Of a stretch of 12,034 nucleotides of DNA, positions 6,317 through 12,034 are shown one piece after another. Position 1 is the stretch's first letter. Each line of letters starts with the position of its first letter. The DNA is taken from assembly GCA_028290765.1 (NCBI GenBank), contig JAQGJF010000073.1:1-12034 (forward strand), given 5' to 3'. Below the pieces are notes generated by a model. That model saw only the letters and a list, made by a program, of their open reading frames with translations. It ran no database searches and had not been told where the DNA came from. The DNA comes from Tardiphaga sp. GTDB taxonomy: Bacteria > Pseudomonadota > Alphaproteobacteria > Rhizobiales > Xanthobacteraceae. The translations under genes were made by a program, and so were the position numbers.

Positions 6317-7659
6317 TGTCAAAATCCTTTGGCTCGCATGCCATTGTCATCGGCGCTGGAATCGGCGGCCTGGCGGCGGCTGCGGCACTCGCCGGTCATT
6401 TCGAGCAGGTCACCGTGCTGGAACGGGACCAACTCGGCTATGAGCCTTGTGCCCGGCCCGGCACACCGCAGTCGCGGCTTTTGCACGGGCTTCTGACCGG
6501 GGGATTGCAAGCGCTTTGCGAGCTGTTTCCTGACTTCGACCGGGATCTCGCAAAGGCCGGGGCGGTGCCGATCGGTATCGCTTCCGAGATGCTGATGGAG
6601 CTGCCGGGTTACGATCCTTTCCCGCGGCGCGACTTCGGCTGGGTCGGTTACACCATGTCGCGGCCGCTGATCGAGCATATTGCGCGGCAGCGCATCCGGA
6701 AACTGGCCAATGTCAGGCTGCTCGACCGCAGTCGCGTGCTTGACCTGGTGGCGGATGACGACGGCTCGGTCGCCGCGGTCCGCTGCGGCAGTGCCGACGG
6801 CCCGATCCGGTCGCTGCGTGCCGACCTCATCGTCGATGCCTCGGCGCACCGTTCATTGACGCTGACATTGCTGAAAACCATGGGACTGCCGCAACCCGAT
6901 CAGACCGAGATCGGCATCGATATGGTCTATGCCACCGCAACCTTCTCGGCTTCGGGGTTTGCCGAGGATTGGAAAATGGCCATTACCTTTCCCGATAATT
7001 CGGCGACCAGGAAAACCGGGTACCTGTTTCCGATCGAAGGCCGTCGGTTGATGGCCCTTGTCGGAGAACGGCATGTGGCGATGCCATCGGACAGCGTCGG
7101 GGACTTTCTGAACCTGGCGCGTCAGCTTCGGACATCGACGATCTACGACGCCATCAAACACGCCAAACCGGTAGACAAGGTCTATCGCTTCGGTTTCGGC
7201 GAGAGTTCATGGCGTCACTATGAACGGGTCGAAGATTTTCCCCGCGGGCTGCTTCCGATCGGCGATGCCATTTGCCGGTTCAATCCGATCCATGGCCAGG
7301 GCATGACGGTCGCGGTCCAGGAAGCCCGCATTCTCAAGGACCTGCTGCAGACCCGGGCCGGGAATAAAAATCCGCTCGCCGGTTTGGCGCAGGCCTTCTT
7401 CGCGGCGATCAACCCGTTGATCGCGGGAGCCTGGTCGATGTCGGCCGTTCCGGATTTCGCGGATCCGGCGACCCGGGGTGAACCGCCGGACGACCTGGAG
7501 AACTCGCTGCGTTTCGGCCAGGCCCTGATGCGCCTGGCGGCGCGTGACGCCAAGGTCCACGAAACGATGCTGTCGGTTCGCTACATGATACGGCCGGCCT
7601 CGGCATTGCGCGATCCCGATCTGGTGCGCCGGGTGCAAATGGAAATGGCCGATGCGTGA
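6316..7659 (+). CDS. FAD-dependent epoxidase/monooxygenase (LasC/Lsd18-like)
   Basis: A 447-aa flavoprotein of the group A monooxygenase fold. The dinucleotide-binding motif IGAGIGG is at 12-18, with E36 ending the second strand (VTVLERD). RPGTPQSRLLHGLLTGGLQAL follows from R47. The second FAD motif, GDAICRFNPIHGQGM, is at 316-330. These blocks closely resemble the polyether-type epoxidases LasC/Lsd18 and related hydroxylases, which typically show RPG.PQ..H.H.LL and GDA.C.FNP.YGQGM. The substrate is unknown and no biosynthetic cluster surrounds it. GGGAGG at 6302-6307 lies 8 nt before the ATG at 6316, fixing this start; the frame opens at 6283, but without a ribosome site. The gene ends against a strong hairpin shared with the convergent GST gene. 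Confidence 0.88.
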   Translation: MSKSFGSHAIVIGAGIGGLAAAAALAGHFEQVTVLERDQLGYEPCARPGTPQSRLLHGLLTGGLQALCELFPDFDRDLAKAGAVPIGIASEMLMELPGYDPFPRRDFGWVGYTMSRPLIEHIARQRIRKLANVRLLDRSRVLDLVADDDGSVAAVRCGSADGPIRSLRADLIVDASAHRSLTLTLLKTMGLPQPDQTEIGIDMVYATATFSASGFAEDWKMAITFPDNSATRKTGYLFPIEGRRLMALVGERHVAMPSDSVGDFLNLARQLRTSTIYDAIKHAKPVDKVYRFGFGESSWRHYERVEDFPRGLLPIGDAICRFNPIHGQGMTVAVQEARILKDLLQTRAGNKNPLAGLAQAFFAAINPLIAGAWSMSAVPDFADPATRGEPPDDLENSLRFGQALMRLAARDAKVHETMLSVRYMIRPASALRDPDLVRRVQMEMADA

Positions 7660-7690
7660 TGAAGAACGCACGGCCAAGCTCGACATTTCA

Positions 7691-7724
7691 ACACGTCGTC
7701 CCGGCGCAGGCCGGGACGACGTGT
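7691..7724. repeat. 15-bp-arm hairpin between convergent genes; dispersed palindromic repeat copy 1
   Basis: ACACGTCGTCCCGGC (7691-7705) and GCCGGGACGACGTGT (7710-7724) are perfect inverted arms around the loop GCAG. It lies in the 73-nt gap between the FAD enzyme and the convergent GST gene, so it may terminate transcription from both sides, although T-tracts are short. The 24-nt core 7694-7717 recurs with one mismatch at 11981-12004, which marks it as a dispersed repeat rather than a unique terminator. Confidence 0.8.
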
Positions 7725-7732
7725 GGAGAGTT

Positions 7733-8377
7733 TTACGCCGCCGCCTTATGCCGCGCGAGTTCGGCCCGATAGAGTTCGAACTCCTCGGCGATCGCCTTGG
7801 CGACGCTCGGACGCTTGAGAGTACGGTCGTAATAGGCCTTGATCGCCGGCCACTTCGCCAGTTCGATCGGCGGCGTCGCCATGGTCCAGTTGATCACCTT
7901 GACCATATAGGCGTCGGCGACGCTGAAATGGTCGAGCAGGAATTCGCGGCCCTGAAGATATTTGTCGAGGTAGTCGAGCCGCGACAGGCCTTTCTCCAGC
8001 GTGTAGGCCTTCATCTCCGCCGGCACGGTCTTGCCAAGCAGCGGTATGAACAGGCCCTTGTGCAATTCGGTGCCGATGAAGCACAGCCATTGATGCAGCC
8101 GGCTGCGCTCAAAGCCCTGGCCCGAGGCGATGCCGGCATCGGGAAAACGATCCGCGACATATTGCAGGATCGCGGCATTCTCGGTGAGAACGTCGCCGTC
8201 GTCGGTACGCAGTGTCGGCACCAGGCCGAGTGAATGCACCGTGTAGAAATCCGAGCCGTCCTGCTGCACGCGTTTGGTCTTGGGATCGACCTCGAAATAG
8301 GTCGCGCCGGCGCCGGCCTCATACAGCGCAATGCGGGTCGCCATCGAGCAGGCGAGGGGCGAGAAATACAGGTCCAT
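7733..8377 (-). CDS. Glutathione S-transferase, beta class
   Basis: A cytosolic glutathione transferase of 214 aa, the normal beta-class size. The N-terminal thioredoxin-like domain starts MDLYFSPLACSMATRIALYEAG, with C10 in the position of the beta-class cysteine that forms a mixed disulfide with glutathione. LTENAAILQYVAD supplies the conserved glutathione-contact region. The alpha-helical domain has LHQWLCFIGTELHKG, matching the ..EWLNFIATELHKG block of E. coli GST. The start at 8377 is preceded on the - strand by AAGGAGG, 5 nt upstream, which decides it. The longer frame to 8509 would add 44 residues of no resemblance and overlap the divergent tetR gene. The substrate is unknown. The gene is divergent from tetR at 8476, the probable local regulator. 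Confidence 0.95.
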   Translation of the reverse strand: MDLYFSPLACSMATRIALYEAGAGATYFEVDPKTKRVQQDGSDFYTVHSLGLVPTLRTDDGDVLTENAAILQYVADRFPDAGIASGQGFERSRLHQWLCFIGTELHKGLFIPLLGKTVPAEMKAYTLEKGLSRLDYLDKYLQGREFLLDHFSVADAYMVKVINWTMATPPIELAKWPAIKAYYDRTLKRPSVAKAIAEEFELYRAELARHKAAA

Positions 8378-8420
8378 GGATGCCTCCTTGGCGGTTGAGG
8401 GCTCGGTTTTCCAAACCGGG

Positions 8421-8476
8421 TTGATTTTCATACTGTTTCGCATAATATAAATCCGGTCAAGGGATTTATTGCGAAA
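8421..8476. promoter_or_regulatory. Divergent promoter/operator region between GST and tetR
   Basis: The 98-nt gap is unusually AT-rich for this window. It contains an imperfect inverted repeat. The outer arms TTTCGC (8436-8441) and GCGAAA (8471-8476) enclose ATAAATCC (8447-8454) and GGATTTAT (8462-8469). For the + strand, TTGATT (8421-8426) and TAATAT (8443-8448) with a 16-nt spacer are promoter-like. For the - strand, TTGACC (8460-8455) is a possible -35 without a convincing -10. The tetR ATG begins in the right arm. This layout fits an operator controlling both genes. Confidence 0.55.
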
Positions 8477-9141
8477 TGGTACAAAAAAGGAATCCGCCCG
8501 CGGCGGCAAAGCCGGTGGCGCCTGCCGCCGAGCCCAAACGCCGTGGCCGCCCGCGCGCCTATGAGCCGGAGCAGGCGCTCGGCAAGGCGCTCGATCTGTT
8601 TCGAAAGGATGGCTTCGCCGCCACTTCGCTCGACGATCTCAGCGCCGCCACCGGCATGAACCGGCCGAGCCTCTACGGTGCGTTCGGCGACAAGCGCGAG
8701 CTCTATATCAAGAGCTATATGCGTTACCGCGAGGATTCCCGCGCGGCGATGGCCGACATCTTCAAGACGCAAGCGCCGATCCGCGAGCGCCTGGCGCGGC
8801 TGTTCGCGGTCGCGCTCGACATCTATCTGTCGGGCGAAGCGGGCCCGCGCGGCTGCTTCACGGTGATGACGGCGGCATCGGATGCGATTGCCGATCCGCA
8901 GATCCGCGGTATCGTGCTGGAGGGGTTGCTGGAGCTCGACAAGGCTTTCGCATTTTGTTTCCGCACCGCCGTCGAGAACGGCGAGTTGCCGAAGACGGCC
9001 GATCCAAAAGTCCTGGCGCATCTGGCGTCGGCGACCGTTCATACCCTCGCCATCCGCGCCCGGGCGCGGGTGCCGCGCCAGGAACTCGAGGCGATCGTGC
9101 GGGGCGCGATCGATGTGATGTGCGCAGGGGCGGCGAAATAG
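8476..9141 (+). CDS. TetR/AcrR family transcriptional regulator
   Basis: A 221-aa TetR-family regulator. A Pro/Ala/Lys-rich N-terminal extension (about 1-22, including KRRGRPR) precedes the helix-turn-helix. The HTH is at about 32-73, with ALGKALDLFRKDGFAATSLDD, then LSAATGMNRPSLYGAFGDKREL. The form SLYGAFGDK is typical of the branch resembling AcrR-type regulators divergent from oxidoreductases and transferases. The C-terminal ligand domain has GPRGCFTVMTAASDAIAD, the GCF motif seen in many of these proteins. AAGGGA about 11 nt before the ATG may serve as ribosome site. It is divergent from the GST gene across a gap containing an inverted repeat, so it probably represses that gene and itself. 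The ligand is unknown. Confidence 0.93.
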   Translation: MVQKRNPPAAAKPVAPAAEPKRRGRPRAYEPEQALGKALDLFRKDGFAATSLDDLSAATGMNRPSLYGAFGDKRELYIKSYMRYREDSRAAMADIFKTQAPIRERLARLFAVALDIYLSGEAGPRGCFTVMTAASDAIADPQIRGIVLEGLLELDKAFAFCFRTAVENGELPKTADPKVLAHLASATVHTLAIRARARVPRQELEAIVRGAIDVMCAGAAK

Positions 9142-9155
9142 GCCGGATTATTCTT

Positions 9156-9171
9156 TGTGACGCTGGTCACA
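9156..9171. promoter_or_regulatory. CRP/FNR-type binding site TGTGA-N6-TCACA
   Basis: TGTGACGCTGGTCACA at 9156-9171 fits the CRP half-site consensus TGTGA-N6-TCACA in all ten fixed positions. Its centre is at 9163.5. A weak -10 (TAGTCT, 9193-9198) would place the start near 9205, i.e. the site at about -41.5, the class II activator position for the exported-protein gene at 9224. It lies 14 nt after the tetR stop. Which Crp-family protein binds is unknown. Confidence 0.6.
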
Positions 9172-9223
9172 TAACCGCGGCAAGCGTCGAACTAGTCTCC
9201 GGTCATCAAAGCGGGAGACTCAC

Positions 9224-9511
9224 ATGCGCAAACTCATCCTGGTAACAGCCATTGTTCTCGCATCCACCGCTGCCCAGGCCGGGGGCACGCGAGGTCTGAT
9301 CACGCTCGCGTCCACCGACAGGGGCACGCCGGTTGAGCAGACAAACCCGACTGAGTCTGCTCCGGCGCCTGCCGCACCGACCGCCAATGCGACGCCGGTC
9401 GATGCGCCGGACCAGCGTGCCGAGGAGAAGGCGAAGCCCAGGCACGAAAGCGATCGCCAGTGGGTCGAACGTCGCATCCGCCGCGAACTCGCGCGGTACG
9501 GCATTTATTGA
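9224..9511 (+). CDS. Small exported protein of unknown function, 95 aa
   Basis: A short protein with a clear Sec signal peptide: MRK, a hydrophobic core LILVTAIVLASTA and a cleavage site AQA|GG after residue 19. The mature part has about 76 residues: a Pro/Ala/Thr-rich low-complexity stretch (about 36-62), then a charged segment and a C-terminal block WVERRIRRELARYGIY. I recall similar short proteins in Bradyrhizobium ending in a comparable RELxRxGIY block, but no function is known. The GGGAG site 6-7 nt before the ATG and the CRP-like site upstream support expression. It has no cysteines and is predicted to be periplasmic. It stands alone: tetR ends upstream and the arsR promoter lies downstream. 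The 150 nt after it (9512-9667) hold only the arsR control region and a weak GGCTC/GAGCC hairpin. Confidence 0.8.
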   Translation: MRKLILVTAIVLASTAAQAGGTRGLITLASTDRGTPVEQTNPTESAPAPAAPTANATPVDAPDQRAEEKAKPRHESDRQWVERRIRRELARYGIY

Positions 9512-9604
9512 AAATGGCTCTCAACGAGTCGTACTAATAAGTGAGCCAACGCGTTCCTTCGCGAGGGCGGGCCGGAACAATTTGAAATTCCAAATCCTCT
9601 CCGC

Positions 9605-9660
9605 TTGACTCGGCGCGCATCGCCTTGTACTTAACCCATCGGTTATTTAACCAATGGGTT
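9605..9660 (+). promoter_or_regulatory. arsR promoter with near-perfect 28-bp palindromic operator (9633-9660)
   Basis: The half-sites AACCCATCGGTTAT (9633-9646) and TTAACCAATGGGTT (9647-9660) are inverted repeats matching at 12 of 14 positions, centred at 9646.5. The palindrome ends 7 nt before the arsR ATG. A promoter-like TTGACT (9605-9610) with TACTTA (9628-9633), 17 nt apart, overlaps its left edge. This is what an ArsR-family autoregulatory operator would look like. No strong ribosome binding site precedes the ATG. Confidence 0.7.
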
Positions 9661-9667
9661 TTATACG

Positions 9668-10096
9668 ATGCCGCCCGACCCCCTGAGCGTCACATTCTCG
9701 GCCCTGGCCGATCCCACGCGCCGCGCCATCCTGGCGCGGCTGACGCTCGGCGAGACGTCGGTGACGGAACTCGCCGAACCGTTTTCCATGAGCCTTCCGG
9801 CGATCTCGAAGCATCTCAAGGTGCTGGAACATGCCGGCCTGATCGCGCGCGGTCGCGAGGCGCAGTGGCGGCCGTGCCGGATTACGCCGATTGCGCTGAA
9901 GGATGTCGACGGCTGGCTGGATAAATATCGCCGGTTCTGGGACGAGAGTTTCGATCGCCTCGACGACTATCTGCAGGAGCTGCAGGCGCAGGAGAAGCTC
10001 GAACAGGAAAAGCTCGAGGAAGGGTCCAAAGGCAAACGCAAATCGAAATCGCCGAACAAAGCCAGGGAGAACAAGCGTGGACACCAGAGTAAATAA
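9668..10096 (+). CDS. ArsR/SmtB-type winged-helix regulator with charged C-terminal tail
   Basis: A 142-aa repressor, longer than the usual 95-115. The winged helix spans about 7-90: FSALADPTRRAILARL, then VTELAEPFSMSLPAISKHLKVLEHAGLI as the helix-turn-helix. The metal-binding ELCVCDL motif of true arsenic or metal sensors is missing, so it probably does not sense metal in the classic way. This metal-free type is usually encoded next to an SRPBCC/AHSA1 gene, as here. The extra tail (about 104-142) is a Glu/Gln/Lys helix followed by a lysine-rich end (GSKGKRKSKSPNKAR). The stop lies 20 nt inside the next gene. It likely represses its own operon through the palindrome at 9633-9660. Confidence 0.93.
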   Translation: MPPDPLSVTFSALADPTRRAILARLTLGETSVTELAEPFSMSLPAISKHLKVLEHAGLIARGREAQWRPCRITPIALKDVDGWLDKYRRFWDESFDRLDDYLQELQAQEKLEQEKLEEGSKGKRKSKSPNKARENKRGHQSK

Positions 10097-10568
10097 CGCC
10101 CTCAAGATCACGACTCCTTCCGACCGGGAGATCGTGCTCACCCGTACTTTCGACGCGCCGCGCCGCCTGGTGTTCGCGGCGATGACCGATCCGAAACATG
10201 TTCGTAACTGGTATGGCTGCGACGCCGCAGTGCTGACGGCTTGCGAGATCGATCTGCGCGTCGGCGGCGCCTATCGCTTTACGATGCGCGCGCCCGACGG
10301 TGTTCATCACACCATGCAGGGGACCTATCGCGAGATCACGCCGCCGGACCGGATCGTCTTTACCGAGGGTTACGTCACCGAAGGTTTTACAAGCGAGGAA
10401 GCGCTGGTGACGTCGGTGTTTACGGAAAAGGACGGCAGGGCCACGCTCACGGTCACCGTGCTGCATGCCTCGCGGGAGAATCGCGACGGGCATCTCAATG
10501 CCGGAATGGAGACCGGCGCCGGTGCAGCCTACGACCGGCTCGCCGAGCATCTCGCAACCATGGCCTGA
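10077..10568 (+). CDS. SRPBCC/AHSA1-type ligand-binding protein, first copy
   Basis: A 163-aa protein of the START/Bet v 1-like SRPBCC fold, AHSA1 branch, which encloses hydrophobic ligands in a helix-grip cavity. Family blocks seen are LTRTFDAPRRLVFAAMTDP (21-39), NWYGC, DLRVGGAYRFTM (59-70), MQGTYREITPPDRIVFTE (80-97) and a C-terminal helix with GAGAAYDRLAEHL. I chose GTG at 10077: AGGGAG lies 7 nt upstream, and it gives the usual N-terminus, overlapping arsR by 20 nt. The frame is open further upstream but there it only shadows arsR. The function is unknown. The constant pairing with ArsR suggests it binds or modifies the inducer. It is clearly paralogous to the copy at 11045. Confidence 0.9.
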   Translation: MDTRVNNALKITTPSDREIVLTRTFDAPRRLVFAAMTDPKHVRNWYGCDAAVLTACEIDLRVGGAYRFTMRAPDGVHHTMQGTYREITPPDRIVFTEGYVTEGFTSEEALVTSVFTEKDGRATLTVTVLHASRENRDGHLNAGMETGAGAAYDRLAEHLATMA

Positions 10569-10584
10569 GAGCGGAGGAGTTTCG

Positions 10585-11037
10585 ATGACCGTTGCAAAAC
10601 AGACGATGACGTTGCCGCCCACCGAGTCGGCGACGCGTCCCCGCCTTTGGCCGCGCAGCGTAGCCGCGATATTTTTGGGCTTTGTCGCGGTCGTCGTGTT
10701 GTCGGTCGGCACCGATCAGATCCTGCATGTGCTGCGGGTCTATCCGCCCTGGGACGAGCCGATGCTCGACACCGGCCTGCTGCTGCTGGCACTGTCCTAT
10801 CGGGTGATCTACACCGTGATCGGCGGCTTCATTGCCGCATGGCTCGCGCCCGAGGCGCCGATGCGGCACGCGGTGATTTTGGGAATCATCGGCCTTCTGC
10901 CCGGCGCGGGTGGTGTCATGGCCGCGGCCACCATGGATCTGGGGCCGCTGTGGTACCCGGTCGCGATCGCACTCACCGGCTTGCCCTGTTGTTGCCTCGG
11001 TGGTGTGCTGTACCGCGCCACCCGAGCCAGTCGATGA
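10585..11037 (+). CDS. Small multi-pass membrane protein in the arsR operon
   Basis: A 150-aa hydrophobic protein with about four membrane helices (25-45, 62-88, 95-116 and 122-142), a polar N-terminus and a basic C-terminal tail (YRATRASR). I do not recognise a named family. A CCC triplet occurs in the last helix (about 135-137, TGLPCCCLGG), and a PPWDEPM loop follows the first helix. GGAGGAG about 5 nt before the ATG at 10585 decides the start; the frame is open back to 10465 inside the SRPBCC gene. It sits 16 nt after that gene and 7 nt before the second SRPBCC gene, so it is part of the operon. A transport or membrane-anchor role for the ligand of the SRPBCC proteins is a guess. Confidence 0.85.
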   Translation: MTVAKQTMTLPPTESATRPRLWPRSVAAIFLGFVAVVVLSVGTDQILHVLRVYPPWDEPMLDTGLLLLALSYRVIYTVIGGFIAAWLAPEAPMRHAVILGIIGLLPGAGGVMAAATMDLGPLWYPVAIALTGLPCCCLGGVLYRATRASR

Positions 11038-11044
11038 GAATGCC

Positions 11045-11533
11045 ATGAGCGACCTCGACAGCCCTTCGGCCCCGACAAAAGCCGGCGGCGAGATCCTCAT
11101 CACGCGTATGTTCGACGCGCCGCGCCAGCGCGTGTTCGAGGCCTGGACCGAGACGGCGCATCTCGCGCGCTGGTTCGGGCCGCGCGATTATACTGCACCG
11201 GTGATCGAGGCCGATGTGCGTCGCGGCGGCCAATGGCGCATCTGCATCCGCTCTCCCGAAGGCACCGAATACTGGATGCAAGGGGTCTATCGCGAGATCG
11301 CGCCGCCGGAGCGGCTGGTCTTCACCCATATCTGGGAGGAGGGCCACGGCGCCGCCGGGCACGAAACGTTGATCACCCTGACATTCGAAGACATCGGCGG
11401 AAAGACCCGGATGACCTTCCACAAGGCGGTGCTGGTGTCTGTCGCCGAGCGCCATGCACAACACGCCGGCTGGAGCGAATGCTTCGATCGGTTAAGCGAC
11501 TACGTCCTGAACCTGCCATCACAACTGAAGTAG
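11045..11533 (+). CDS. SRPBCC/AHSA1-type ligand-binding protein, second copy
   Basis: A 162-aa AHSA1-branch SRPBCC protein. The blocks line up one by one with the first copy: ITRMFDAPRQRVFEAWTE (19-36), ARWFGPRDY (41-49), RRGGQWRICIRSPEGTEYW (59-77), MQGVYREIAPPERLVFTH (78-95) and a C-terminal AGWSECFDRLSDYV. The last block contains the GW..C.D.L pattern common in this family. The start at 11045 follows the membrane-protein stop by 7 nt and removes an upstream extension that merely shadows that gene; the ribosome site is weak, so coupling is likely. The two copies have diverged enough to suggest different ligands, or a heteromer. The substrate is unknown. Confidence 0.9.
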   Translation: MSDLDSPSAPTKAGGEILITRMFDAPRQRVFEAWTETAHLARWFGPRDYTAPVIEADVRRGGQWRICIRSPEGTEYWMQGVYREIAPPERLVFTHIWEEGHGAAGHETLITLTFEDIGGKTRMTFHKAVLVSVAERHAQHAGWSECFDRLSDYVLNLPSQLK

Positions 11534-11542
11534 GAAACGAAA

Positions 11543-11974
11543 ATGGCTGAAGCCGTGCAAGTCATCACGCCGCATCTCGTTGTCAATGACGCGGCCGGGG
11601 CACTGGAATTCTACAAGAAGGGTCTCGGCGCCGTCGAAGTGATGCGGCTGCCGGCGCAGGACGGCAAGCGCCTGATGCACTCGGAAATTCACGTCAATGG
11701 CGCGCGGATTTTCGTGGTCGATGATTTTCCGGAGATGCGCGCCAAGGACGGAGCGTCGAACTGGGGAACGCCGCAAATGCTGGGTGGCACCACCGTCACC
11801 ATCCATATCGAGGTCGCAAATTGCGACCAAGCGATCAAGCGCATGGCCGACGCGGGCGCCACCGTCACCATGCCGGCCTGGGATGCATTCTGGGGGGCGC
11901 GCTACGGCCAGGTCGTCGATCCCTACGGCCATTCCTGGAGTTTTGCCCATCCGCTGCCGGCGAAGCAGGAATAG
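11543..11974 (+). CDS. VOC superfamily protein (PhnB/glyoxalase-like)
   Basis: A 143-aa vicinal-oxygen-chelate protein of the PhnB/YycE-like group. It contains VITPHLVVNDAAGALEFYKKGLGA (7-30), HSEIHVNGARIFVVDD (46-61) and a closing ARYGQVVDPYGHSWSFA. These form the two beta-alpha-beta-beta-beta modules of the fold. Candidate metal ligands include H11, H46 and the D/H of VDPYGH, but whether it binds metal is uncertain. Proteins of this group range from glyoxalase or dioxygenase enzymes to resistance proteins that bind drugs. It starts 9 nt after the second SRPBCC gene with AGGAAACG upstream, so it is the last gene of the arsR operon. A palindromic repeat follows the stop by 6 nt. Confidence 0.9.
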   Translation: MAEAVQVITPHLVVNDAAGALEFYKKGLGAVEVMRLPAQDGKRLMHSEIHVNGARIFVVDDFPEMRAKDGASNWGTPQMLGGTTVTIHIEVANCDQAIKRMADAGATVTMPAWDAFWGARYGQVVDPYGHSWSFAHPLPAKQE

Positions 11975-11980
11975 AACCCG

Positions 11981-12004
11981 CGTCGTCCCGGCGAAGGCCG
12001 GGAC
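11981..12004. repeat. Dispersed palindromic repeat copy 2
   Basis: GTCCCGGC (11985-11992) and GCCGGGAC (11997-12004) form an 8-bp stem with the loop GAAG. The 24-nt stretch matches 7694-7717 at 23 positions; the flanking bases differ, so here the outer stem is not extended. It lies 6 nt after the VOC stop and may act as an mRNA-end hairpin. A short ACTCC/GGAGT inverted repeat followed by TGCTTTT (12009-12027) could be a weak terminator. Confidence 0.75.
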
Positions 12005-12034
12005 CCAGACTCCCTGGAGTTGCTTTTCGGCAGT

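Noticed and set aside
8378..8509. 44-residue N-terminal extension of the GST
   Set aside because: It would overlap the divergent tetR start and the promoter region, and AAGGAGG sits right before the ATG at 8377.
9512..9604. Possible small RNA or terminator after the exported-protein gene
   Set aside because: Only a 5-bp GGCTC/GAGCC stem with a long loop is visible, with no T-tract or promoter; too weak to annotate.
1..12034. CRISPR array, tRNA/rRNA genes, transposase, integrase or phage genes
   Set aside because: Looked for and not seen: no regularly spaced direct repeats, no cloverleaf-like segment and no DDE, recombinase or phage structural motif in any plausible frame.

Overview
The window is GC-rich bacterial chromosome with densely packed genes. 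The gene order yebC–ruvC–ruvA–ruvB–ybgC, the codon use and the style of the dispersed palindromic repeats (including a CGTCGTCCCGGC / GCCGGGACGACG type) suggest an alphaproteobacterium of the Bradyrhizobium / Rhodopseudomonas / Nitrobacter group. This assignment rests on recognition, not on a database search.

Positions 1–4969 are a conserved housekeeping block, all on the + strand: the 3' end of yebC, then the complete Holliday-junction set ruvC, ruvA and ruvB, a Nudix hydrolase and the ybgC thioesterase. It has three insertions. A LysE/RhtB-type exporter lies between ruvC and ruvA. A small multi-pass membrane protein is wedged between ruvA and ruvB with 4-nt start/stop overlaps on both sides. 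A 55-codon ORF resembling the C-terminal half of ParD antitoxins sits directly against ybgC.

Positions 4970 to the end are accessory. Where tolQ would often follow ybgC there is a run of small regulator-plus-enzyme modules. (a) A DUF1348/SnoaL-like gene plus a tetR gene, led by a perfect 16-bp palindrome inside a promoter. (b) A structured leader with a possible 31-codon leader ORF, followed by a LasC/Lsd18-like FAD epoxidase/monooxygenase. (c) A beta-class glutathione S-transferase on the - strand, divergent from a second tetR gene. (d) A small exported protein preceded by a perfect TGTGA-N6-TCACA (CRP/FNR-type) site. (e) A compact five-gene unit, arsR–SRPBCC–membrane protein–SRPBCC–VOC, behind a near-perfect 28-bp palindrome. 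The FAD gene and the GST gene converge on a 15-bp-arm hairpin whose core recurs at the right end of the window.

No tRNA, rRNA, CRISPR array, transposase, integrase or phage gene was seen. No wholly new system can be proven from this window. The strongest candidates for a second look are the structured leader and short ORF before the FAD enzyme, the orphan ParD-like ORF, the membrane protein coupled into ruvAB, and the self-contained ArsR/SRPBCC/VOC unit.
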